Source: Byssochlamys sp. IMV 00236 (lineage: Eukaryota > Ascomycota > Eurotiomycetes > Eurotiales > Thermoascaceae). From it: a DNA stretch of 12,142 nucleotides. The stretch covers positions 1 through 12,142 of the forward strand of contig MSJH02000104.1 of NCBI GenBank assembly GCA_001931875.2, written 5' to 3'. A model generated the notes under the pieces. It saw nothing but the letters and a program-made list of their open reading frames with translations, was not told the origin of the DNA and made no database searches. Position numbers and translations under genes: made by a program. This document shows, in pieces, positions 1 through 8,510 of this stretch (position 1 is its first letter; every line of letters begins with the position of its first letter).

Positions 1-75
1 TCCTCTGTCGACCTCAGTAACATTACTCTTGATCAAATAACTGATGAATACCACCAACGCAATGATCAACTTTAA
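1..75 (+). CDS. C-terminal tail of an unidentified protein (5' end outside window)
   Basis: Frame 1 is open from the first base to a TAA at 73-75 and gives 24 residues ending in DEYHQRNDQL. The tail is acidic and polar, with no domain that can be named. Two AATAAA hexamers follow at 97-102 and 108-113, which is the spacing seen after other stops in this window, so this is plausibly the last exon of a plus-strand gene convergent with the RAD57-like gene. A 75-base open stretch can occur by chance and there is no homology to lean on, so the call rests on frame plus the downstream polyadenylation signals. Confidence 0.4.
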   Translation, partial: SSVDLSNITLDQITDEYHQRNDQL

Positions 76-451
76 GGATTCATATTGTCAAAGTATAATA
101 AAACTTCAATAAACTCAATGGTTCTTTTTACACGCATTTCTATCTCAATGTTTTTTTTTGTTTCTATGCGTTATTAATAAGTGATAAAGGCTTTATTTCA
201 GAGCAAGAAATCAAGTAAAACCACAAGATATTTCATTAAATAAAGCACTGTTCTTCAGTACACAAATGGATTGTTTGTATTTAAAAACGTACATTGTTAG
301 AAATTAAGATACATTCGTAGACTTTAAGAGATTAGTTTTACACTTTCTCTAAATATGGATTAGAAGCTTGTTAATGGCATATAGAAAGTTTATTCAATTT
401 TGAGGGTATATAAAAAAAGGGAAAGGAAGCAAACGATATAGTCAACCATCG
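76..451. other. Convergent intergenic region with polyadenylation signals for both flanking genes
   Basis: AT-rich non-coding sequence between two convergent genes. It carries AATAAA on the plus strand at 97-102 and 108-113. TTTATT at 389-394 reads AATAAA on the minus strand, 58 nt past the RAD57-like stop. I see no RNA gene, repeat or additional ORF here. Confidence 0.6.
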
Positions 452-1637
452 TTAGATTGCATGAATCCCAGTATCATCAATTACGACTTCACACCCTGAT
501 CGCTTTGTCTTGGGTGAAAACTCTATAAATAAAACGCGCCTAGTGACAACATGTTCCATCATTTGTGATCTAGCCAATCTAATTCTCGTATTAACAGAGT
601 TCTGCCAGGATAGACCTAAAGTAGGCTTCTTTAACAGCGAATGAATAAACAATCCTAATCGACCATTTTCTTGTTGATTTATCAGACTAAAGTCTAACCA
701 TTCTTCCATATGACTTATGAACGCGCTTCCTTTGAGAGAAGTGTCTGGGACATCCGTGACTTGATTAATAGTGACGACAGCAAGGTTGTACTGACTGGCT
801 ATTCTCTTCAATCGCATACCTATTTCACATATCTCTGCCATTTTGTCAAAACGCTGCTTGTAAGTGCTATCACCTCTATAAATTGCACTAATAGAATCTA
901 TCACGACAAGTCGAACCCTTTTTTGACTCTTTTGCTGCAAGTCTAGAAATGCAGGTAATTGATAGGCCAACACACGATACTGACTCTCTCCATCTGACAC
1001 GCGCATCGTATGAATATTATTTCTCAAATTGTCTACATCTACCTTGTTCCCATATTTAGACACGTATTTATCAACAAGTTGGTTGAGTCTGTTTGACGGA
1101 AACGGGCCCTCGCTGTGTATATAAATGGCTGATCCTTCAAGACCTCCTTCAAGGGCTGGGTTTTGTACTGACAAGCACAATTGAAGTCCTAGTTGTGTCT
1201 TCCCAGAAGAACTATATAACATTATTCCTCTGGTTCTAATGAGTTTATATATATCACAGCTACCTTTCTCCTACAATCTCAGTGATCGTTCCTAGTGGTA
1301 TACCACCTCCTAGTAGCTTGTCCATCGTATCATCGCCTGTTGTTAATGTCGTATTCGATTGTATATCTATAAGCTCCCTTCCTGCTTTTTCTCTCAACCT
1401 CCAGTCATAAGCCTCGGCTGAAGCAGTGTCAAGGATAGACTCAATTGAAGCCTGATCAATGTGCAATACATGCTGTAGTTCGGATGCTGATCTTGGGATC
1501 AGTTCTTCAAATGAATCTAGTCCTTCTATAGTGTTCTTTCAGTCTTTAGCTTATAGATATTCTTTAAACTACTTACCTTCCTCTAACTTTTCAAATACTC
1601 CCAAAGACTTTGTTAAGGACTCCAATTCACTCTTCAT
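452..1637 (-). CDS. RAD57: RAD51 paralog, Rad57/XRCC3-like recombination ATPase (3 exons)
   Basis: Exons on the minus strand are 1637-1577, 1525-1264 and 1211-452, joined by introns of 51 bp (1576-1526) and 52 bp (1263-1212). Both introns have GT...TATAG ends, and the join gives 360 aa. An N-terminal helical region (about residues 20-85) precedes the RecA-type core. Walker A is GESSSGKT at 106-113, Walker B is LVVID at 209-213, and INQVTD lies at 256-261. The stretches TGDDTMDKLLGGGIPLG, QLGLQLCLSVQ and VRLVVIDS match the XRCC3/Rad57 pattern better than Rad51, Rad55 or Dmc1. In known fungi Rad57 acts as a Rad55-Rad57 heterodimer that supports Rad51 filaments in homologous recombination; the partner is not in this window. 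The ATG at 1637 is preferred over the internal TTG at 1466 because the first intron joins cleanly and adds a conserved-looking N-terminus. The gene is divergent from the transporter. Confidence 0.92.
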
Positions 1638-1791
1638 TACAACAACAATAACAACAAAAAATAGAGCTGCAATGGCCAATGAAATGCCTTCTTTTTTTTT
1701 TTACTTTCTTCGTCAGGCAGGTGACAAGCTTGTTCTGCATAAATAGAGATATGGCCCTTTTTTTTTTTCTCTGTTTTTTTCCCTTGTTATT
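1638..1791. promoter_or_regulatory. Short bidirectional promoter between RAD57-like and MFS genes
   Basis: About 154 bp separates the two divergent start codons. It contains ACA/ATA-type repeats just upstream of the RAD57 ATG (1640-1659) and several T-rich tracts (1690-1702, 1758-1769, 1774-1780) that resemble poly(dA:dT)/CT-rich fungal core promoters. No clear TATA box or MluI-type cell-cycle box is seen. The plus strand also carries short upstream ATGs at 1672 and 1751. The one at 1751 opens a 21-codon frame that overlaps the proposed transporter start, so the true transcription start decides whether these matter. Confidence 0.5.
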
Positions 1792-3812
1792 ATGCCGGAC
1801 ACATATTCTGTGTTAATCAATCGCGGTAAAAGCATATCCTTGCATATTAGTTTATCATTGGCTTTTCTTTTCATTAATGTTTTTTACAGATGCTGATAAC
1901 ATTGTATCAGATACAGAAGCAGAGAAAAAGCTTGTTCGAAAACTAGATACGAGATTATTACCATTTCTTAGCTTTATGTATCTTTTCTCTTCCTTGGATC
2001 GATCCAGTCTAGGTAAATCATGTCATTGTTTAGACATTTTCTTTATTTATTATTGTCATTCAAAGGGAATGCTGTATTGGATAACTTTGAGGAGGATGTT
2101 GGTATCACACCTGATCAATTCAATACCTGTGTCACCATCTTTTATGTAATTACACACACACATATACACAATAAGGCATATTCTTGATATATATCACTAG
2201 GTTGGATTTCTTATATTTCAAATACCCAGTAATATACTATTGAAAAGGTTTACTGCCAAACGATGGCTACCCTTCTTGATGCTTCTCTGGGGTACCATCG
2301 CTTGTTTGCATGCGACTGTCAGAAACTACACTCAACTCTTGATCTTTCGTTTTCTTCTTGGATTCTTTGAAGCAGGTTTCTTTCCTGGTGTCATTTACTT
2401 TTTGACCTTGTTTTATAAAAAGAATGAAATGGTAAGTTTGCTACATCGCTTTCTTGTTATGGCTGTTTTCATTTATAGCTCATAGGCAACACGTATTGCT
2501 CTCTTTTGGGGATCGACAGTAGCTGCTCATGCTTATGGTAAGCAACAATTGGGGATGGATAGATAATGAGCTCATACATCTCATTTAGCTGGTGTTCTTG
2601 CCTATGGTATATTGCAACTTAGAGGATCAGGAGGATTGACTGGTTGGCAATGGTTGTTCCTTATTGAAGGCATACCTACCGTGCTTGTGAGCGTGATAGC
2701 ATAGTATGTTTTGCATATACTATTATACTCTGTTTTAATCTTTTCCCTTGAAATAGCTTCTACCTACCAAGTTCACCATCCACCTGGGCTATTTTAACAG
2801 CAGAGGAACGCATACTGGCTGTTTCAAGACTGGAGCACGAGGATAATAAGCACACACACATGACCTTGGCTGATTTAGATGCTTCAAATAAAAAGCAAGC
2901 AGTCAAGGCATTAACTGACTGGAAGGTTTGGATGTATATGCTCATGTTCTTTTGTGGAAGTGTACCAAATACCAGCGTATCAAAGTACTACTTTTCATTT
3001 TTCAAGTCTCTATTCTCTAACCTTTATATATATATAGTTTCTTACCATCCATTGTCAGAGGTATGGGCTATGATGATAAACTATCAGCAAATTTGATGTC
3101 AGGTAATGCATACGCAAATTTTATTATACAGAAACGGGCATAACTGATTATATGTGCTGCCATCACTAGCACCACCTTATGTATGCGCAGTAATAGTGGT
3201 AATATAGATTACATCATATGCTTATTACTTTGCTCATGACAACTTGTTATAAAGATGATAGTAGTAGCTTATTCTTCAGATCGTCACCGCGATAGAGCCT
3301 ACCATGCTGCTGCAGGTGCCTTGATTTGCTTAATTGGATATATCATCCTGGTTGTCTGTATTGAACGACCTACACTGTATGCTGGTGCCTGTATTGCCGT
3401 TGCTGGTATCTTTGTTATCAACCCTATTGTCAATGCATGGTTGACAAACAACATTGCGCCTGATATGAAAAAGAGTGTTGCAACAGCAATGGCTGTCTCT
3501 GCAAACAATTCAGCAGGCCTTGTTGGATCAAATATTTATAGAAAATCTGATGCACCAAGATATTGTAAGTGTGTTTCTTTTATGAACAAAGTTGGCTCAT
3601 TATCCCTTTTGTTAGTGAGAGGTCATATGATCAATTTAGGCTTCCTTGTCTTGTTTATTATTCTGACTATGGTTCAGAGATATTTACTGTATAGAAAGAA
3701 TCAACTTAAAGAACAAGAAAAGATGAAACTAACAGAAGAACAAATTGAAGAGATGGAAGATAATGACGCACGAGTAGGAGATGAAGCAATGGATTTCGTC
3801 TATCGCCTTTAA
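1792..3812 (+). CDS. MFS transporter, Dal5/Tna1-like anion:cation symporter family (11 exons)
   Basis: Exons: 1792-1825, 1890-2012, 2066-2145, 2201-2431, 2486-2537, 2589-2703, 2757-2984, 3038-3102, 3170-3198, 3255-3564, 3616-3812. The introns are 51-67 bp, all GT...AG, and the join gives 487 aa, the usual size for this family. Family signs: [20 protein letters not shown] near residues 30-49 (cytoplasmic lead-in and TM1), then [30 protein letters not shown] (TM4 region), [15 protein letters not shown] (TM6), a central cytoplasmic loop with TAEER at about residues 215-265, and a second six-helix half. A charged helical tail follows (about 443-487). Relatives carry allantoate, nicotinate, pantothenate, biotin or other organic anions with protons at the plasma membrane; the substrate here cannot be read from sequence. 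The start is less certain: an unspliced ATG at 1877 would give MFFTDAD, but the bases before 1890 look like a 3' splice site and the 1792 exon joins in frame. Confidence 0.92.
3565..3615 (+). other. 51-bp in-frame intron without stop codons in the MFS gene
   Basis: The segment begins GTAAGTG and ends TTGTTAG. It is exactly 17 codons long and has no in-frame stop, so unspliced mRNA still encodes a full-length protein with 17 extra residues ([17 protein letters not shown] read in frame). Removing it joins APRY to [10 protein letters not shown], the order expected before the last membrane helix in this family, which is why I call it an intron and not exon. Confidence 0.8.
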
Positions 3813-3835
3813 CGAATGAACTAAAGGATCATAGG

Positions 3836-3841
3836 AATAAA
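3836..3841 (+). other. Polyadenylation signal of the MFS gene
   Basis: AATAAA lies 24 nt after the transporter TAA (3810-3812) and only 77 nt before the F-box gene ATG, so the end of one transcript and the start of the next are tightly packed. Confidence 0.55.
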
Positions 3842-3918
3842 GATATGATTAAGTGTCTTTTAATGTAATTTTTATGGCAGTTTTAAAAAATTCGGTTTTT
3901 CTCCTCCTCCAAAGAACT

Positions 3919-5616
3919 ATGAATAATGATAATGCGACAAAACTACCTTCAGAAATTATAAAATCTATTGCACTTTATCTAAACAAAGTAGACAGGTTGA
4001 GCTGTTTAACTCTTTGCAAAGCTTGGTACAAGACATTGATCAACCTGATTTATGAAGATGTCACTTTTAAGACATTAAAGTCATTTCGCATCTTTCTTCA
4101 CACAATCACTCATCATTCAAACGTCTTGAGACCTGGAAGAGCGGTTCGAACGATCCAGATGAACATTGACAGTATGGATGAGTGTAACTTTGGAGAAAAA
4201 GAGATGGTCTTTACCGAATTTGAATTACTGGCAAGACATTGCCCCTTTGTGACCCAATTGACCTTTCGGTTTCCGCACTATTGGCGATTCCTGCACGAAC
4301 TTGATTTGGATCATCATTGGCTTTATCTGAGTAAGCTTTCAGATTGTGATGGAAGTCGAAAGTCAAGAAAGACAATGGTCTCTTTGGGTCATCGACTGAC
4401 GACATACGGCATTGACACGAGCCTATTACTTAGCAGCTATGGTATCACTCGAGAACACATCCTTCAAGACATAAGCATGCTGCCCAGTCTAAAAGTCATT
4501 CGGTTGAAAAGTAAGTACTTTCACTTGTACATTCAAGATGTCGTCCATATATTTCGTGAGCATCCGCAGTTGGAGGAACTGAGTCTGTGGGTAAAGATGA
4601 AGAAAGCGCCAGACACAGACGACATCCCCGCGTACAGTAACAAAGAGCAGCGCATACACACATTAGGTTGCTTGATTGATAATACACAGCATCCGTGGAT
4701 TCCGTTTATCAAACGTAACTATAGTTACATCGACACATTGGCATTTCAAGTCGCTTACCAAAAGAATCAAGAAGGTATCGTACAGCCCATGAGCGATAGG
4801 ACAAAGGCAGACATATTAGATGGCATCCTTGGCCTCTTTCATAACGAATACATGGCATCGTCACAAGATGCCCACAAACTTTCTGTCCGTCGACTACACA
4901 TTAATCTTGGCAAAGCTGGAGGACTCTTGCTTGCTATCTATCTGTCATCCATCATCTATATGACTTCAGCTGCTTATGTACACTTTACGATCAGAACATC
5001 ACTTCATATCAACTTCATACATGACTTTTTTGAACATATGCCCATGGCCAACTCAGAAACAGAATTCTTGCCCTTGCAAAGTCAAGTGCACCACTCTTTT
5101 AACATTGTCCACCCATTTGATCCAATGGACAATAACCAAGGTCTAATAGAACATTTGAAACTCGCTACCGAGTCACTTACTTACTACATCACCGAACTGA
5201 CGATCAAAGAGACCAGAAAATATATGGCAACCTACTCACTGGGATTTCAGTGCTTGGATACCATCCTCGAGCATTTCACATACTTGAAAACCTTGACCTT
5301 TGTTCTATCTAATACATACCTGTTTGATGACAGTGACAGCAGCAACAATAGTTTAGGAGAGATAGATGAAGTGACCTATGTGGGCGAAGTCACCCTAAGT
5401 CATCCAGACGCAAGTACACACATCAAGCACGACACGTTGACCTCTCTCACTGTCAAGGAAGGGAAAATGAATACTAAAGTCTTTTCTTATCTGTTCAACA
5501 AGTGCCCACACCTATCTAGTCTTAGTATAAGAAAATATGGATATGATGAAGAATCTCTCTTGATTCTGGAGTGTCTTTGCTTGGAGAATAATGTAAACTT
5601 GGTTTATTTGTCATAA
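3919..5616 (+). CDS. F-box protein with leucine-rich-repeat-like C-terminal region (intronless)
   Basis: One uninterrupted frame of 565 aa. An F-box-like motif occupies about residues 9-50 (LPSEIIKSIALYLNKVDRLS, then a CKAWY segment and the Y-E-D-V-T-F end). F-boxes bind Skp1, so the expected role is substrate adaptor of an SCF ubiquitin ligase. The rest has scattered LxxLxL repeats of LRR type: CPFVTQLTFRF at 108, LPSLKVIRLKS at 188, HPQLEELSLWV at 215, YLKTLTFVL at 455 and CPHLSSLSIRKYG at 529. These probably form an irregular solenoid that recognises a target, which cannot be predicted. ATG 3919 is preferred because the F-box begins eight residues later. An in-frame ATG at 3874 would add 15 hydrophobic residues and cannot be excluded. 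No intron is present, unlike the neighbours. AATAAA follows at 5639-5644. Confidence 0.85.
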   Translation: MNNDNATKLPSEIIKSIALYLNKVDRLSCLTLCKAWYKTLINLIYEDVTFKTLKSFRIFLHTITHHSNVLRPGRAVRTIQMNIDSMDECNFGEKEMVFTEFELLARHCPFVTQLTFRFPHYWRFLHELDLDHHWLYLSKLSDCDGSRKSRKTMVSLGHRLTTYGIDTSLLLSSYGITREHILQDISMLPSLKVIRLKSKYFHLYIQDVVHIFREHPQLEELSLWVKMKKAPDTDDIPAYSNKEQRIHTLGCLIDNTQHPWIPFIKRNYSYIDTLAFQVAYQKNQEGIVQPMSDRTKADILDGILGLFHNEYMASSQDAHKLSVRRLHINLGKAGGLLLAIYLSSIIYMTSAAYVHFTIRTSLHINFIHDFFEHMPMANSETEFLPLQSQVHHSFNIVHPFDPMDNNQGLIEHLKLATESLTYYITELTIKETRKYMATYSLGFQCLDTILEHFTYLKTLTFVLSNTYLFDDSDSSNNSLGEIDEVTYVGEVTLSHPDASTHIKHDTLTSLTVKEGKMNTKVFSYLFNKCPHLSSLSIRKYGYDEESLLILECLCLENNVNLVYLS

Positions 5617-6134
5617 ATTGGACATTTGTAAATAGCTTAATAAATATTCCCCCCCCCTCTTTTCTTTCTTTATTTGTATTTTACATGACTCCCTAAATGT
5701 ACTCCAAGAAACAAAGTTAAGAATATCAAGGAGATGTAAAGATCTATAAATCCTTTTTCAAACTGTAAACGAAAGAAAAGGAGAGAAGAGACAACAAAAA
5801 ACTAGGAGATGAGGTTAAATGTAGAGAAAGAATAGAATAGAACTAGAGAAAAAGGCTAGCTTAGTCTATATCAAATCGTTATTTTTTTGGCGCGCATACA
5901 ACAATTGACATTTAAAAAGGGAAACCATGGCGATCCATTGATCTTGTGCATTAATTTGTATATGTATACACACACGTGCGTGTAACAAAAAACTTCAATA
6001 TATCCCTCCCTTTACCCCTTTTCTCTCTCTTTAAACAAACATTCATACAGACATGAGTTTGAGTGTCTAATTGAATAAAGTGTATATAAAATTACAAGAT
6101 TAATAACAAACAATAATAATATAAAATTACAAAA
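5617..6134. other. Convergent 3' intergenic region
   Basis: 518 bp lie between the convergent F-box and SUR7/PalI-like genes. The region holds AATAAA at 5639-5644 (plus-strand gene), a C run then CT tract at 5649-5670, TTTATT at 5669-5674 (AATAAA on the minus strand, a possible distal end for the membrane-protein mRNA), a purine-rich stretch at about 5768-5855, and an imperfect palindrome around CACGTG at 5973-5978 flanked by CA/TG repeats. No ORF of substance or structured RNA gene is recognised. Confidence 0.5.
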
Positions 6135-7829
6135 TTAATAGGGACGTGAATTCTGAAGATAGTCTTGAATTCGCTTATCTGTGATCACTTTCTTGTTCAG
6201 TGGATGCTCTATCGCCGATTCTGGTGTTCCTGAAGGTGGCATGTTCAAGATAGGCACATAACCCAGGCTACTAGTAGATGACTTTCGATGCTCTTGTTGA
6301 GGAAAGTAACTGTTGGAAGACGGTTCAGATGGTTGGTCATCAAAATTAGGAGTCATACAGAATGAGTTCCTAGCGTTGGACGCGTCCGAAGGGTATTGGA
6401 AAGGATGTGGTGACATGCTCGTTGGAGTCTTCATCGCGCCACCTCCGCCACCCATACTGAGCCGTGATGTTTGATATCGTTGTTCCCAGTCAGAGTATCC
6501 CTGAGAGGGTTTCCTTGACTTATAACCACCAAAGGTCATGGTGGAGTCCTGACTTTCCTTTCTAGGCTGTTGACGATGATTATACTTTTGATCATGACGT
6601 TTACTCATCTTATGCTGTTGTTGGTAATTTGCATTATTAGATGAGCGTCTCTTTTGTTGCCTATGATAACCATGAGGATTGCTTGGTGAATCTCGTCTAC
6701 TGGATTTACTCGCAGACGCAGGTGGAGGAGACAATGATTTTTCTACAGGGCTGTAGTATCTCTTGGTTGGCTTTTTGTAATACTCTGCAGTGTCTGTAGA
6801 AGATGATCCTTTACTGCCATTCTGATGGTGATACAAATTTTGTTTGTCCTCTTCCCAAATTATATTGTCTCGATCAAACATCGCAACGTCACGCCATACT
6901 GCTAATTCATCTTGGGATGAATAAGCTGTCGTGGTCTTGCTTGGGGTATAATCGGATGTCGTTGGGCTGTAATTTCTTTGGTGAGTTTGGGACATAAACG
7001 CTGGCTTCAGTTCCTCAGTTTCTTCTTCCTTTTCAGATACATTATCGTTGGCACTTTTTGTAAAGAACGCAGAAGCAATAGTCCAGAACAAGAGGCTGAG
7101 AAATAAAAGACCGAGGGCAACAGCAAATAAAATAGATTCAGCTTGAACAACGTGTCGAGCGCAGTACACTTTATTGCTGGTGTCTTGGCATGTTTCTTTG
7201 ATCATTTGATAATAATGCTGATAAGAGGAACCAAACGTGTAAGCGATAAGTATGGATGTAGCCAAGACAAATCCAACAACAATTCGACGATACAAGTATT
7301 TTCCTCCCTTGTTTGAATAAAGTCCAAGTAAGAAAGCAACACCTCCAAATACGGTTGCTAAAAGAAGGGGTACGATACGACTTAATGAAGTAGGTGCAGT
7401 AATAGGGGCTGTAGCATTATGTTGAGTGGCCACTTGAAGAACAGTTGAGACGTCTAAACAAACGAAAGAAGAGAAAGAGAGCTGAGCGCATGATATCATG
7501 GTTATGTCATACTATCTTATATTACCAGGTTGATATCTTAGGTTTGTAGGTGAACAAGAACAGTTTAGAGCATAGATATAACAATGTTTCCACAGACCAA
7601 ATGATACTGAATCAGGTGTAGTCAAATTACTTGTGATATTTCTATAAAGGAATACTTGATGCATAGACATGGTACTTTTAAACGTACAATCATTAATGGA
7701 TTCATTGGTCTCGAACCAACTTCCAAATCCAATGGCTAATATGGATAATGCTAATACTCCTATTCTAATAGCTGGTAAAAGGACATGCTCAACAAATGGA
7801 CCATAAGGGGATTCACGCCTTATGGACAT
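6135..7829 (-). CDS. SUR7/PalI-like four-transmembrane protein with long disordered tail (2 exons)
   Basis: Minus-strand exons 7829-7526 and 7453-6135 are joined across a 72-bp intron (7525-7454, GTAATA...TTTAG), giving 540 aa. Hydrophobic helices lie at about residues 16-38, 128-146, 159-175 and 209-229. The first extracellular loop carries a claudin-like GLW at 78-80 followed by C83, C90 and C92, plus possible N-glycosylation sites at N42, N64, N68 and N89. This loop and topology match fungal SUR7/PalI (Rim9) proteins, known from plasma-membrane eisosome domains and ambient-pH sensing. Residues 230-540 form a hydrophilic cytoplasmic tail rich in S, P, Q, N, H, R and Y with one glycine run (GGGGG), ending in HPLNKKVITDKRIQDYL, which looks less disordered and may be a binding motif. 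The family call rests on topology and the GLW-C loop. Whether it is a pH sensor, an eisosome protein or a lineage-specific relative cannot be decided from sequence. Confidence 0.75.
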
Positions 7830-8510
7830 TTCTTGTTTTTCATAAAATAAAAGAAAGAGAGAAAAGAGAAAAAAGACAAGAAAAAAGGGAAAGAGGGATA
7901 ATTATATTTTTTTTTTTCCAGCTAAAATTTCAGGCAACCTCAGATTTCCTTTTTAGTCAATTTTACTCTCTTTCCAGATAAAACCAGGGACAACAGTATT
8001 CAAATAGAGGATTTTTATTTTGAGGTTATTGATATCGTCTCTTAAATAAGTCCTTATATGATATATGTATTCTTAAACATTACAATATTTGGCACGTCTT
8101 TTTTTGCATAGTATTTGGTTCTTAAAAATCTTCATGAACAACCGTTTAGTGATTAAGATTTGTAACTCATAAGCCATAGCATAGATCTTTGTGTATCAGA
8201 TCATTTGCAGCAATAGGAACACCCTCTATCTAGTTCGAATTTAGCAAGTATAAAAGTTATATATATCAAGAAACAAATAAAAAACAGAAAATGAGACTGC
8301 GAAAGTTTAGCTTACTTAAACTCTGATCAAGTGAGGCAGTAGTTATATCATAATAATTCATCATTAATCCCAATCACATACACAGGCTAAATCAAAACAC
8401 GGCCAATGCCTTTCCTTACTGGCTTATTCACCTTTGAACTCCCCTGAAAGTGACTACGTTTTTAAAGTGTCCCTTTTTTGTTATTATTTTGAACAACTTG
8501 TTCCTTTACC
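7830..8510. promoter_or_regulatory. Divergent intergenic region between SUR7/PalI-like and OLA1-like genes
   Basis: 681 bp contain the promoters of both genes. Next to the minus-strand ATG, 7840-7900 is almost purely purine on the plus strand, so on the coding strand it is a CT-rich tract just upstream of the start, common in fungal promoters. Toward OLA1 there is a CCAAT box at 8403-8407 (about 105 bp before the ATG) and an AT-rich TATAAAA-like element near 8250. No RNA gene or further ORF is seen. Confidence 0.5.
8403..8407 (+). promoter_or_regulatory. CCAAT box upstream of the OLA1-like gene
   Basis: CCAAT in the context ACGGCCAATGCC, about 105 bp before the start codon, fits the position of HAP/NF-Y sites in fungal promoters. 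A five-base match is weak evidence alone. Confidence 0.35.

Noticed and set aside
1260..1466. Separate small minus-strand gene starting at TTG 1466
   Set aside because: It is the middle exon of the RAD57-like gene. Frame continues upstream to a splice acceptor at 1526-1527 and downstream across the 52-bp intron into the Walker A codons.
3853..3918. Longer F-box protein from GTG 3853
   Set aside because: GTG is not an expected start in a nuclear fungal gene, and the F-box begins right after the ATG at 3919. The in-frame ATG at 3874 stays as a weaker alternative.
5967..5985. CACGTG E-box with CA/TG flanks as a regulatory site
   Set aside because: It lies between two convergent 3' ends, far from either promoter, and the flanks are simple CA repeats.
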